Shown: piece by piece, positions 25,712-34,609 of the stretch
How the letters are laid out: every line of letters begins with the position of its first letter
How positions within the stretch are numbered: the first letter of the stretch is position 1
DNA from: an uncultured Lachnospira sp.
GTDB lineage: Bacteria; Bacillota; Clostridia; Lachnospirales; Lachnospiraceae
NCBI GenBank assembly: GCA_910587485.1
Contig: CAJUKN010000010.1
Span: forward strand, 48,708 to 112,707
Length of the DNA: 64,000 nt
Direction of reading: 5' to 3'
Notes under the pieces: model-generated
The model's database searches: none
What the model was told of the DNA's origin: nothing
Seen by the model: the letters and a program-made list of their open reading frames with translations, nothing else
Made by a program: the position numbers and the translations under genes

Positions 25712-27487
25712 CTAAAACTGGTCAATCAACTGGTTAATTTTATCATCGTCTAATAATACACATTTTTTATCGTGAATTTCATATACTCGTTGACACATAT
25801 TAAGAACAGTTGGTCTATGTGTAGTGACTATACACGTTCTAGGATAGGTGTCCTGCATAAGATTTTTTAATACCATTCGTTCTGTGGCAACATCAAGCGC
25901 GGAGGTGGCTTCATCTAATAGAAGAAAAGGAGAACGTCTTAGGATAGCTCTTGCAATACTGAGGCGTTGAGCCTGTCCTTCTGAAAAGCCGCCGCCGCGT
26001 TCTTTTATTTCACTGTTGATGCCATCTGGAAGTTTGGACACAAAATTCCATGCACAAGCTAATTGGAGAGCTTTAATAATATCTTCATCACTTGCATCGG
26101 GCATAACATTTCTAAGATTTTGGGCAATCGTTCCTGAAAACATTGTATTTCCTTGAGGAACATAGGAAAATAGTTGTCTTGTGGAAGGAGAGATTGTTAT
26201 AGCGGAAGAAATGGTCTCTTTGCCATATACAAAAGCCTCTCCTTTTTGTGGATGCAGCAGAGATAAAATTAATCGCAGCATTGTTGTCTTGCCCTCACCA
26301 GAAGGACCGACAAGAGCTACAATCTCATGCGGATGTGCTTCAATCGAAACATTGTCAAATACGGTTGTACCATTTGCATAATGATAACAAATATTTTTTA
26401 AATTAATGCTTATGCCAATCTCTTTATAATGATTATTAAGCGCAATAACTTTATCTTTTTCAGAGTAATCCTCCTGTTTCATATTAATAATATCCATAAT
26501 CCTTCCAGCCGAAGTTGTCAATCCAATAGCCGAGGGAACGAGAGAAATCAATGAATTTAAAGCCCCAGTTAATTGACCAGACAAGGATATAAAAAGTGTC
26601 ATAGTACCATATGAGATATTTCCAGAAAATACCCTGTAAATACCCCAGCCGTAACAGCTATAAGAAACAGCCATTCCAACAAGGCTCATAATAAAAGATG
26701 TCACCATAGACATACGATTAAATTCCAATCGCATATTAAGGTATTCAGTCTGTAATTGTTTTAAACGCTGACTATATAATTTAATTAAATCAAATGCTTT
26801 GATTGTCTGTATATTAGAAAATGATTCCTGATTAAATCCTGACATTTTAGCACCTAACGCAGCACTTCGCTTGTTATTATGAACCATTCTTTTCATTAGC
26901 GTTTTACTCATTAGTGCCGTTACAGGCATACCAATCAGTGAGAATAGGGCAAATGTGGGGTCATTTATAATAACAATGCCGAATGCCATAATAAATTTAA
27001 AGGAATATATGATTAAATTGGGTATCCAGTTTAAAATGCCTGAAGATATAGCAGAAGCGTCACTATTCCATCTGGTAAGCAAGTCGCCAGTGTGATAATT
27101 AGAGATAGCTTCCCAGTCTGTAGTCAACATTTTTTCATAGATTTCAGCTTTTATGGAATTGTCAACTTTTATACTTATCCAATTTGAAATATAGCCTGTT
27201 AGTTGGGATATAATTTGATTTCCAATAGTAAAACTTATCATCATACAAAATGTTTTTACAAGTTCACTTGTTTGATGTCCTGTTATCATATCAACAAGGT
27301 CTCTGGATATCAAACTGGATAGCAGACTTAATATCGTTCCACTAAGTCCCATTAATGTATAAAAAATCATAGCCAGCCAGTAACGTTTGGCGTAGCTGTA
27401 AATCCATTTTGTCTGGAGCCACATATCTTTTAACATACCCTCTTGAATACGTTTTATAATATGTTTGATGGTCTTTTTAATTTCCAT
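25712..27487 (-). CDS. ABC exporter, fused membrane and ATPase domains
   Basis: A 591-residue half-transporter of the MsbA/LmrA type: six membrane helices (about residues 30-320), then an ATPase domain with Walker A GPSGEGKTT, a signature loop FSEGQAQR (in place of LSGGQ) and Walker B FLLLDEATSALD, with the switch His in TTHRPT. No C39 peptidase domain precedes the membrane part, so it is not a leader-cleaving exporter. It follows the PqqD/HPr-kinase-like gene by two bases, with GAGGAG before the start. Export of a modified peptide or protein is the likeliest role given that partner; substrate unknown. Confidence 0.85.
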   Translation of the reverse strand: MEIKKTIKHIIKRIQEGMLKDMWLQTKWIYSYAKRYWLAMIFYTLMGLSGTILSLLSSLISRDLVDMITGHQTSELVKTFCMMISFTIGNQIISQLTGYISNWISIKVDNSIKAEIYEKMLTTDWEAISNYHTGDLLTRWNSDASAISSGILNWIPNLIIYSFKFIMAFGIVIINDPTFALFSLIGMPVTALMSKTLMKRMVHNNKRSAALGAKMSGFNQESFSNIQTIKAFDLIKLYSQRLKQLQTEYLNMRLEFNRMSMVTSFIMSLVGMAVSYSCYGWGIYRVFSGNISYGTMTLFISLSGQLTGALNSLISLVPSAIGLTTSAGRIMDIINMKQEDYSEKDKVIALNNHYKEIGISINLKNICYHYANGTTVFDNVSIEAHPHEIVALVGPSGEGKTTMLRLILSLLHPQKGEAFVYGKETISSAITISPSTRQLFSYVPQGNTMFSGTIAQNLRNVMPDASDEDIIKALQLACAWNFVSKLPDGINSEIKERGGGFSEGQAQRLSIARAILRRSPFLLLDEATSALDVATERMVLKNLMQDTYPRTCIVTTHRPTVLNMCQRVYEIHDKKCVLLDDDKINQLIDQF

Positions 27488-27489
27488 AG

Positions 27490-28656
27490 TTATTGCTCCT
27501 CATATTTATCAATTTCTGCATGGATAAGCTGTGCAGACGACGATTCTTTTGTGCATAAAAGTCTAGTTATCATGGCATGTTTGGATATAAAACAGGCAAC
27601 ATTTAGATTTTTTTGTACCATTTCTTTTGTCCATGTAGGTGATATAAAACGCTGCATAGTATACAAAATTTTTTCTGCCTGTGTAAGGGGTTGTATTTTA
27701 TCAATTGGATGCTGTTTTAAAAGAATGATTCCGCCTAAAGGATAGGTCTTGTTATCGCTTATGCCAGAAGTTCCACACCAAGGGATTCCACGAACTTCTA
27801 CATTGGTGTCTGTGATAGCTAAAAGATTTAAATCACCATTAATACAAGGTGTGTGATATAAATTTTTCCATAAAGCGGTATGGGTGGATTTTCCTGTACC
27901 AGAAGAGGCAGAAAATAACCATGCCTTATCTTTATATAGTATTGAAGCAGAATGAATAACGAACATATTATGCCGTTGTGCTATATATAAAAATATAAAT
28001 CGAATGGTATGGAATACTTCTTCTTTTGCTGTCTTGTAATCATCAGGATGCAATTCATTGTGATATAAAACACAGGTTGTGTCATCTTTAGAAAGATGAC
28101 ATTCTTTTACATATTGATAGGTGTTCATTATAAATATATATTCGTTATCATTTTCACAAATCGTAATATCATCGCTTCGGACAAGAATGGTGCCTACGGA
28201 TTTAAAATGTGGCAGTGTTAAAGAGGTATAAATGGTAATTTCAGGCATCGATTCTTCGCTTGATAAAAATGGGGCGAAATTTTCTGAAAATAAAGATTCA
28301 AGTCCTATATACAACATAGAAATTCCTGCAATATGAAAAGCGATATTTTTTGTTTTATAAGGTACTAAAACATGGAATGATTGGTTATCAAAAATGTTAT
28401 ACATTTCTAAATGTTTCATAAATTGTTTAATATCATTTTCTAATTCTATTTTTTCATTTTCGTTATCAGGTTGAAAAGTTTGTATTAAATGGGAAACGAT
28501 TTCTTCATTTGTTTCGTATACATTAATAGCATCCCATATCATTACACTAGTTTTGTTTAGTAAAATAGAAGGAATATGGTCAGATATACCTTGTCCAAAA
28601 GGGATAAGGTAGGGAATGTTATCAATATATTGCAATGTGTAATTATATGTTTTCAT
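27490..28656 (-). CDS. PqqD-like and HPr-kinase-like fusion protein
   Basis: A 388-residue two-part protein. The N-terminal about 95 residues resemble the PqqD/RRE fold that binds peptide leaders (LLNKTSVMIWDAINVYETNEEIVSHLIQTF). The C-terminal half contains a P-loop SASSGTGKSTHTALW and a downstream GIPWCGTSG-type loop typical of HPr-kinase-like proteins found in peptide-modification clusters. AAAGGAG lies before the ATG. It forms an operon with the ABC exporter. Facing it are two small exported proteins. Whether they are substrates is inference; a peptide kinase or chaperone role is possible. Confidence 0.65.
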   Translation of the reverse strand: MKTYNYTLQYIDNIPYLIPFGQGISDHIPSILLNKTSVMIWDAINVYETNEEIVSHLIQTFQPDNENEKIELENDIKQFMKHLEMYNIFDNQSFHVLVPYKTKNIAFHIAGISMLYIGLESLFSENFAPFLSSEESMPEITIYTSLTLPHFKSVGTILVRSDDITICENDNEYIFIMNTYQYVKECHLSKDDTTCVLYHNELHPDDYKTAKEEVFHTIRFIFLYIAQRHNMFVIHSASILYKDKAWLFSASSGTGKSTHTALWKNLYHTPCINGDLNLLAITDTNVEVRGIPWCGTSGISDNKTYPLGGIILLKQHPIDKIQPLTQAEKILYTMQRFISPTWTKEMVQKNLNVACFISKHAMITRLLCTKESSSAQLIHAEIDKYEEQ

Positions 28657-28819
28657 CTCTTTTAACTCCTTTCTTTAAATTTTAAAATAAAATAGAATTT
28701 TATAGGCAAGTGGTAAAGCAAATTACAAATATTTGCTTGATATATTTATAGAATATAGTTTAGCACACGGACAAAAGTATAACAAGACAACATAAAAGGT
28801 CAATATGATAAAATGTATA

Positions 28820-28867
28820 ATGAGGTGATAAGCAAGTAGTGAAGTAGATTGTCAATATCCTATTGAC
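28820..28867 (+). repeat. R1 structured repeat, degenerate tail
   Basis: TGAGGTGATAAGCAAGTAGTGAAG, then AGATTGTCAATATCCTATTGACA corresponds to the R1 tail with a weakened hairpin. It ends 51 bases before the first secreted-protein gene and points toward it. An extended -10 box TGTATAAT (28814-28821) lies at its left edge, so it would form the mRNA leader. Confidence 0.5.
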
Positions 28868-28918
28868 AAATAGTTATGTGTATTAAAAAAATTAATAAAC
28901 GATAGGAGGAAATTTACA

Positions 28919-29320
28919 ATGAACAAAAAACATAAAAGAACAGTTGTTAAAGCCGTAGCGTTATCAGCACTATTGATATCTGTTATGGGAACAGCAGCAT
29001 TTGCAGCCTCAGAGAATATGGAGTGTGATGGATATGGTTACCTTAATAGTAATTATTCAAATGGCATGAGAAATGTCAGTGCAGGTACAATAAGAGGAAA
29101 TTCTGTAGATTATGCTTATTTAAGTGTGACAACTACATATTATGATGGTTCAGAATATATTTATACAAGTCCAATAACTCGTGATAATAAAATATATTCA
29201 TCAAATTATGAGTGGTCTGAGGATTACAGCAGTGTTCATAAGTTGTATTCTAATATAGATAAGAGTGCAGATAATAATATGGATAATTATTATGATATCG
29301 TTTATCTTTCTGAAGATTAA
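28919..29320 (+). CDS. Small exported protein, paralogue 1
   Basis: A 133-residue secreted protein I do not recognise. The signal peptide is VVKAVALSALLISVMGTAAFA-AS, the mature part about 105 residues. Shared with the next gene are GYxYLNSxYSNGMRNVSAGTIRGNS and SSxYEWSEDYxSVHKLY. It is rich in Tyr, Ser, Asn and Asp, has a single cysteine, and is likely beta-structured. AGGAGG precedes the ATG. The size and the setting (Sec signal, lipoprotein and FtsX-type ABC genes downstream) recall lactococcin-972-like bacteriocin loci, but I see no diagnostic sequence match, so this is only an analogy. Confidence 0.7.
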   Translation: MNKKHKRTVVKAVALSALLISVMGTAAFAASENMECDGYGYLNSNYSNGMRNVSAGTIRGNSVDYAYLSVTTTYYDGSEYIYTSPITRDNKIYSSNYEWSEDYSSVHKLYSNIDKSADNNMDNYYDIVYLSED

Positions 29321-29372
29321 TATAAGGTGTATTGTATGAGTTTATAAAAGTAATTTTATAGTAAGTTCTATC

Positions 29373-29420
29373 TCAAAGAGTAATTTATGATACAAAGTTT
29401 TAATAAGTTACTTTTTTGAC
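29373..29420 (+). terminator. Terminator after secreted paralogue 1
   Basis: TCAAAGAGTAATTTAT pairs imperfectly with AATAAGTTACTTTTTTGA. It is homologous to the hairpin after paralogue 2 (30154-30196), which shows that gene and terminator were duplicated together. Confidence 0.65.
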
Positions 29421-29694
29421 TGTATTAAGAAGAGTAGTCAAAAAGGAAGCTTCCAATGAATAGAGAAATAAAAATATCATTTCTTATATTCAATAATATT
29501 AAAGATTATAAAGATAGAGACTTTATGTTTTAATTTCATGGAAAAACATATATATAATAATCATTTATAAGTGTTATAAATATATCGAAATAGTTATTGA
29601 ATTTTATATTGATATATAGTATAATGATACAAGAATTTAATAAATATTTATTATTATTTATTAAATTCTAATAAAATATAGGAGGATGTTTACA
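29421..29694 (+). promoter_or_regulatory. Promoter region of secreted paralogue 2
   Basis: TTGAAT (29597-29602), 17 bases, TATAAT (29620-29625) is a strong promoter about 70 bases before the gene. The preceding bases are AT-rich without an evident gene. The second copy therefore has its own promoter. Confidence 0.65.
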
Positions 29695-30099
29695 ATGAAG
29701 AGAAAAGAAAACAATGTATTAATGGTAAAAAAATCAAAAAGAACAATGATTAAAGCGGTAGCGTTATCAGCATTGTTAGTATCTGCTATGACTACAGTTG
29801 CGTTTGCCGCTTCAGAGAAAATGGCACAGGGTGGATATGCTTATCTTAATAGTAGCTATTCTAATGGGATGCGCAATGTCAGTGCAGGCACAATAAGAGG
29901 AAATTCAGCACATTTAGCTCTTTTACAAGTGACAACTACATATCAGAATGGGGAACAATATACTTATAGTAGTTCAATAACTTGTAGTGATAAAACATAT
30001 TCATCAGATTATGAGTGGTCTGAGGATTATACCAGTGTTCATAAGTTATATACTAATGTAGAAAATTGTTATAGTACAGCACATCTTGCTGAAAATTAA
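29695..30099 (+). CDS. Small exported protein, paralogue 2
   Basis: A 134-residue paralogue of the previous gene with a longer, positively charged N-terminus before the signal peptide (TMIKAVALSALLVSAMTTVAFA-AS). The mature part shares SNGMRNVSAGTIRGNS and SSDYEWSEDYTSVHKLY, but the tail ends in STAHLAEN rather than the Asp/Asn-rich end of paralogue 1. ATG 29695 is chosen because GGAGG (29681-29685) is nine bases upstream; an ATG at 29686 overlaps the site. The divergence concentrated at the C-terminus would fit paralogues adapting to different partners, which is inference. Confidence 0.7.
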   Translation: MKRKENNVLMVKKSKRTMIKAVALSALLVSAMTTVAFAASEKMAQGGYAYLNSSYSNGMRNVSAGTIRGNSAHLALLQVTTTYQNGEQYTYSSSITCSDKTYSSDYEWSEDYTSVHKLYTNVENCYSTAHLAEN

Positions 30100-30153
30100 T
30101 ATAAAATATATTGTATGAATTTATAAAACTAAATTTAAGGTGATATTTTATTT

Positions 30154-30196
30154 CAAAGAGTAATTTATTGTAAAATTTTTCATAAATTACTCTTTG
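30154..30196 (+). terminator. Perfect 15-bp hairpin between secreted protein and lipoprotein genes
   Basis: CAAAGAGTAATTTAT (30154-30168) is perfectly matched by ATAAATTACTCTTTG (30182-30196). There is no T-run after it, so it may act as an attenuator or mRNA-end stabiliser, giving abundant secreted-protein mRNA and less lipoprotein/ABC mRNA. Confidence 0.6.
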
Positions 30197-30220
30197 AGTT
30201 ATATAAGGAGTATGCTTGAA

Positions 30221-31153
30221 ATGAAGAAAAAAAGAAATTGTATTATTTTTTTGTTAGTAATATGCTGTATTTCAGGTTGTGGTAAAAATAGTCGGTCTGT
30301 TGAAGATGAAGTATTGACAGAACCTGAATATGAAACTAGAAGCATTGTTCAAGAAAATGAAACAGTACAAGTTTATGATGGCTGGGAGAGAGTGGATTGT
30401 CCAGCTAATGATAAAGGGATTAAATATGTGTATTATCCACATGTAGAAAATAAGATTAAGGGTGTTTCTTATGTAGAAGATAGTCTTGGCTATGCTACAG
30501 ATTATAGTTTGGAAGCTTTTAAAAATATAAATTGTCCTATTGGATGTAAAAGTATTAAACATAAATCAGAAGGTTGTGAAAGTCAAAGCAATTTTCAACC
30601 TGAATTGGAAGGGGCTAATAGTATAAAAAGAAACAATCCATTAATTGATGTAAGAGATGGGGAAAAGGTGTTAGATATAGGAAACAGTCTAGTTAATAAT
30701 GTATTTGATGAAACTGTAGTTACAGAACACGAAGTTCTAACACAAGATGTCCAAGCAGTATCCTTTGCAATTTATGAAGATTTTTTTGATACCATTCCTG
30801 AATTGACAGTAAAATTATATGGTATTCCAGTTACACTTTGGGAAGAAGAACTTGGAAATACGATGGAATTTTCATGGAAACAATATGAAGCATTTGAAAA
30901 GCAATATCAAGATAATAATTTTGCCAAACTTGACCTATTAGCAGAAAAGAAAATTGAAAAAACAGGTGTTTATTATATTGATTATAATGATTTGCACAAA
31001 AAAGGAGATTATGCCCAGATATTAATCGTTTTAAATTTTGATAAAGAAATGCCTTATACATATCGTATGTGTGGCAATGGGATATATGAAATAAGTGATA
31101 AGGAAGCTTATGATGAATGGAAAAACAGTCATATGGATTATTATATTCAGTGA
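30221..31153 (+). CDS. Predicted lipoprotein of unknown function
   Basis: A 310-residue protein with a lipoprotein signal (IIFLLVICCISGC, lipobox ISGC). ATG 30221 lies ten bases after AAGGAG. The mature sequence contains two Cys-rich patches (INCPIGC and EGCESQ) and an alpha/beta C-terminal half (VQAVSFAIYEDFFDTIPELTVKLYG). I do not recognise a family. It is followed after 28 bases by the FtsX-type permease genes. A lipoprotein beside two permeases and an ATPase suggests an envelope partner of that transporter, for example in sensing or self-protection. Confidence 0.65.
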   Translation: MKKKRNCIIFLLVICCISGCGKNSRSVEDEVLTEPEYETRSIVQENETVQVYDGWERVDCPANDKGIKYVYYPHVENKIKGVSYVEDSLGYATDYSLEAFKNINCPIGCKSIKHKSEGCESQSNFQPELEGANSIKRNNPLIDVRDGEKVLDIGNSLVNNVFDETVVTEHEVLTQDVQAVSFAIYEDFFDTIPELTVKLYGIPVTLWEEELGNTMEFSWKQYEAFEKQYQDNNFAKLDLLAEKKIEKTGVYYIDYNDLHKKGDYAQILIVLNFDKEMPYTYRMCGNGIYEISDKEAYDEWKNSHMDYYIQ

Positions 31154-31181
31154 TATTGAAAATTAAGGAGAAAATAGCTTC

Positions 31182-32408
31182 ATGCGTTTTTTAAACAGCT
31201 TCATAATAGCATATAGAAGTATTTACAAAAGAATTTTTATAACAATATTACTGCTGTGTATGAATGTTGTTACATTTTACATGCTTGATATTGTGTTTAC
31301 AAGTTATATAAGCAGCAGATATGCCTTAGACCGTATTACAAATATGTTTTCCAATAATTATAAAGATATATATTACATACAGTGTATAGGAAACAGCAAC
31401 ACATATAAGAATGGTCAAACAATTGTAAATTATATAAAGGGACTTGAAAATATTAGATACAGCGGCTTTTTTAGAGAGACTGTTATGATAAAAGATGAAA
31501 ACAGTGTAAACGGTATTGTTGCTGAACGAGATTTAGTCGATATGGGAAATTTGAATTTAAGTGATGAACAAAAGAGTTTGATTGATTCAGGTGATGACTA
31601 TCAAAAAGTATTTTTAGGCGCCAATTTAGAAGGACAGTATCATGTGGGAGATATATGCACTGTTTCGCCATATTCCAAAGATGATGCAATAGTTGTTGGA
31701 TTTCTAAAAAAAGGCTCTTCATGGGCAAAGAGAGGTCGTTTATTTAATAATCAAGCAAACGGTGACAGTTATGTGCTTGATAATCGATTTATTTTATTGA
31801 CTACAGATTATTCTAAATATGATACAGCTTCCTTTGTAGACTTTTCTTATGAATATTATTATTGTATAGATGGTGATGCAGAAAAAATAAATAACAACAT
31901 AAGAAACTTTGCAGTTGAAAATGGTCTGACAGTAAGCATTGTGAGCATTGAAGAAATGATTGATAAAGAGATTGAAGATAAGGGACTGGCTCATAATACA
32001 AATGCGACAGCAACCGTATATTTTATTATTGCTTCCTTGTTTTCTATGATTGTTACAACAATTGTTCATCTTTATTCAGATAGGGCATCTTATGGAATTA
32101 TGATATCCTGCGGAATGAGAGTAAAGGAAGTGATAAGGCTTTCCTATATTTATAATGGTGCAATTTTTCTATTCCCATCATTCATAATCTGGGGAGTAAG
32201 ACAGTTTAAATTATTTGGCAGCTTATATGTAGGAAACGTATATATAGATGGTAATATTTTGAAAGAGAACATTGTTGTTGCACATGAGTATGCCTTGCCG
32301 ATTGTATTGATTGGTATTGTTTTATTAATGTTTATTACAGTAGGAATTGTGCCTAATATTATATTTAGAAAAATGAAAATTTCAGATTTCATTCAGGAAA
32401 AAGAGTGA
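31182..32408 (+). CDS. FtsX-type ABC permease subunit A
   Basis: A 408-residue membrane protein with one N-terminal helix (IFITILLLCMNVVTFYML), a large extracytoplasmic domain (about 45-270) and three C-terminal helices (near 275, 325 and 370). This is the MacB/FtsX layout, which usually performs mechanotransmission rather than classical transport. AAGGAG precedes the ATG. It is followed by a second, shorter permease and an ATPase. The two permeases probably form a heterodimer. Confidence 0.75.
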   Translation: MRFLNSFIIAYRSIYKRIFITILLLCMNVVTFYMLDIVFTSYISSRYALDRITNMFSNNYKDIYYIQCIGNSNTYKNGQTIVNYIKGLENIRYSGFFRETVMIKDENSVNGIVAERDLVDMGNLNLSDEQKSLIDSGDDYQKVFLGANLEGQYHVGDICTVSPYSKDDAIVVGFLKKGSSWAKRGRLFNNQANGDSYVLDNRFILLTTDYSKYDTASFVDFSYEYYYCIDGDAEKINNNIRNFAVENGLTVSIVSIEEMIDKEIEDKGLAHNTNATATVYFIIASLFSMIVTTIVHLYSDRASYGIMISCGMRVKEVIRLSYIYNGAIFLFPSFIIWGVRQFKLFGSLYVGNVYIDGNILKENIVVAHEYALPIVLIGIVLLMFITVGIVPNIIFRKMKISDFIQEKE

Positions 32409-32413
32409 TTCGT

Positions 32414-32482
32414 GCTAAATAAGATTTAGCTAACAATTTGTGCCTGCGTATAGAACAGCAAGCTGTTTATTAAATTCGCAGG
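32414..32482 (+). other. Two hairpins between the permease genes
   Basis: GCTAAAT-AAG-ATTTAGC (32414-32430) is a perfect small hairpin. CCTGCG (32443-32448) pairs with CGCAGG (32477-32482), enclosing AACAG..CTGTT. There is no T-run. They may tune the relative expression of the two permeases. Confidence 0.5.
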
Positions 32483-32507
32483 TTAATGGAAAGGCATGGT
32501 TATTTGT

Positions 32508-33587
32508 ATGAAAATATTAAAACGTTTGTTTCGTTATAAATTGACTGCTATATTTATGATAATTGGACAAGTAATTGTGCTGTTTACTATATTTGGTGCG
32601 CTTGGCGTATATAATAAAGCATATAACAAGGAAAATGATAGGCTTCGTTCATTGTATAAAAATGTAATACAAATGCAGATAACAGCATCAAAGAAAACAG
32701 ATGTTATTTTTGGAATAAGTAATGATGTTGATAAAGGTAATTTAATTATCAAACAGAAATTTAGCGTGGCAATTTTGGAATTAGGTAAAGCATATCTATG
32801 TGAGGTTATTTTAAAAGATAACGAGTCCTTAAAATATCCGCTTTTAAGCGGACGTTTGCCGGGAAAAGAAAAAAGTAATGAAGTTGCTGTTGGAAAAAAT
32901 AAAGCAAAGGCTGCAATAAAACAAGGCGATGATTTGTTTTTGACAATAGAGGGTGAAAAGTATAAAATCGTTGGAATTATTGGAAGTGAAGTTTCAGACT
33001 ATTGGGATGATAAGCTGCTTTTACATATGGATTCAATGGGAGATAGTGTAAAGAAGGCGTTGGCAAATCAAGTTTTGTACGCAGTGGAGTTATGTAGTGA
33101 TTCAGATATAGAAGAAAAGATATATTCTACAGTATATGGAAATATAAAAAGTTATGATGGGGATAGTTCGATTGAGGCTGTTAAAGTAAATAGTGATAAG
33201 GACAGTGTACTAGAACAGACATTAGCAAAGGAAAATCTAAAAATAAATGTTATTGCATATTGTTTTTGTATCTTGAATTGTATGGTTGTTTCAGAATTTT
33301 GGATTCTTCAGCGAAGAAAAGAGTATGCAATCAAAAAATTATTGGGAATGAGTGATATACGGTTAATTATAGATATGATGCGTGAGATTATAGAAATCAG
33401 TCTGTTGTCCTGTTGTGTCTTTTTGGTCATATATATGGTGATTGGGATATGTGGGGGCTTGGGTGTTTCTATTACACTAAGAAATATTTTGCTTGTTGTT
33501 GGTGCAGAATTTATAGCGGTATTGGGAACAATGATTTATCCAATGTATAAAGTTCTAAAGAATAAGGAGAGTTTTAAATATATATAA
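32508..33587 (+). CDS. FtsX-type ABC permease subunit B
   Basis: A 359-residue membrane protein with an N-terminal helix (YKLTAIFMIIGQVIVLFTIFG), an extracytoplasmic domain and three C-terminal helices (near 245, 300 and 335), matching the FtsX/MacB permease fold though diverged. GKEKSNEVAVGKNKA resembles the usual start of the periplasmic core. ATG 32508 is favoured over 32496, which abuts the GGAAAGG site, though the resulting spacing is long. It lies between the other permease and the ATPase in one operon. Confidence 0.7.
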   Translation: MKILKRLFRYKLTAIFMIIGQVIVLFTIFGALGVYNKAYNKENDRLRSLYKNVIQMQITASKKTDVIFGISNDVDKGNLIIKQKFSVAILELGKAYLCEVILKDNESLKYPLLSGRLPGKEKSNEVAVGKNKAKAAIKQGDDLFLTIEGEKYKIVGIIGSEVSDYWDDKLLLHMDSMGDSVKKALANQVLYAVELCSDSDIEEKIYSTVYGNIKSYDGDSSIEAVKVNSDKDSVLEQTLAKENLKINVIAYCFCILNCMVVSEFWILQRRKEYAIKKLLGMSDIRLIIDMMREIIEISLLSCCVFLVIYMVIGICGGLGVSITLRNILLVVGAEFIAVLGTMIYPMYKVLKNKESFKYI

Positions 33588-33605
33588 GATGAGAAGGTGA
33601 AAAAT

Positions 33606-34292
33606 TTGATTGAAATTATTAATGTAAGTAAAGTGTATGATTCATCAGGTATTTTAGTGAAAGCCTTAGACCATGTTCATTTGACAATAAAAGATGGAGA
33701 ATTTATAGCAATAATGGGACCATCAGGGTCCGGGAAAAGTACATTGTTAAATATTCTTGGCTGTATATTGGATTATTCAGAAGGACATTATTTAATCAAC
33801 GGCAAAGATACTTTGGGATTAAGTCGAAAAGATATTGAGCAAATACGGAAAAGTGAAATTGGTTTTATATATCAGCATTTTGCTTTAATGGATTACTATA
33901 CAGCATATGAGAATATAGAGCTGCCTCTTTTAATAAATAATGTAAAAAAAAGCAGCAGAGTAAGTAAGATAAATGAAGTTGTAAAATTATTAGGAATTGA
34001 AGATGTTATAAACAAAAAGCCTGCAAAAATGTCTGGAGGTCAGCAGCAAAGAGTTGCAATAGCAAGGGCATTGGTGATGGATGCAAATATAATACTAGCA
34101 GATGAGCCAACAGGAGCATTAGACCAAAAAACCGGGGGAGAGGTTTTAAATCTTTTAAAAGATATCAACAAAACAGGAAAAACCGTTATTATAGTCACCC
34201 ATGATACAAAAATAGCTTCTATGACAAATCGAATTATTACAATTAATGATGGAAAAATCACAAATGATAGTTATAATGAATTGCTTAAGTAA
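33606..34292 (+). CDS. ABC transporter ATPase, MacB/LolD type
   Basis: A 228-residue ATPase with Walker A GPSGSGKST, Q-loop IYQHFALMDYYTAYENI, signature MSGGQQQR, Walker B IILADEPTGALD and the switch His in VTHDTKIA. TTG 33606 is chosen because GAGAAGGTG lies eight bases upstream and MIEIINVSKVY is the usual family start; GTG 33597 is the alternative. It powers the two FtsX-type permeases just upstream. Such systems export or resist antimicrobial peptides, or signal across the membrane. Confidence 0.88.
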   Translation: MIEIINVSKVYDSSGILVKALDHVHLTIKDGEFIAIMGPSGSGKSTLLNILGCILDYSEGHYLINGKDTLGLSRKDIEQIRKSEIGFIYQHFALMDYYTAYENIELPLLINNVKKSSRVSKINEVVKLLGIEDVINKKPAKMSGGQQQRVAIARALVMDANIILADEPTGALDQKTGGEVLNLLKDINKTGKTVIIVTHDTKIASMTNRIITINDGKITNDSYNELLK

Positions 34293-34371
34293 AATCAAGC
34301 AGATGTTGAAAATAATAGAAAATAATGGAATATAATTTAAAAAATGATAAATAACTTAAATTAAGGAAGAG

Positions 34372-34433
34372 ATTGTTGTTAAGCATAATAAGTTGTGTTT
34401 TTAAACTTATTATGAATACAACATTCTTTTTTG
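34372..34433 (+). terminator. Terminator of the ABC permease operon
   Basis: Long hairpin with arms GCATAATAAGTT and AACTTATTATG, extended by GTTGT/ACAAC, then CTTTTTT. Confidence 0.75.
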
Positions 34434-34503
34434 TTTATGAATTTGTATTTGTATAGAATTAAAGCAGCTTAAAAATAGCTTGCATTCGATTTTTGAAACC
34501 ATC

Positions 34504-34532
34504 TTGAATTGAACAATAAAAATATGTATAAT
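34504..34532 (+). promoter_or_regulatory. Promoter of nth
   Basis: TTGAAT (34504-34509), 17 bases, TATAAT (34527-34532) with an extended TG just upstream. It drives nth and the overlapping YkgJ-like gene. Confidence 0.65.
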
Positions 34533-34609
34533 GTAAAGGCATCTATATATTTTACTATACTAGAAAAATATAATTTTATGATAAATTTGCAGAAAGGTAT
34601 GCAAAAGAT

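Larger units (their letters stand above)
34293..34609 (+). other. Intergenic region before nth
   Basis: Holds the terminator of the ABC operon (34372-34433: ATTGTTGT..GCATAATAAGTT pairs with AACTTATTATG..ACAACAT, followed by a T-rich stretch) and the nth promoter. Nothing else was seen. Confidence 0.6.

Noticed and set aside
28919..30099. Direct call of the two secreted proteins as lactococcin-972 bacteriocins
   Set aside because: Signal peptides and context are similar, but the mature sequences do not show the family's diagnostic residues by eye.
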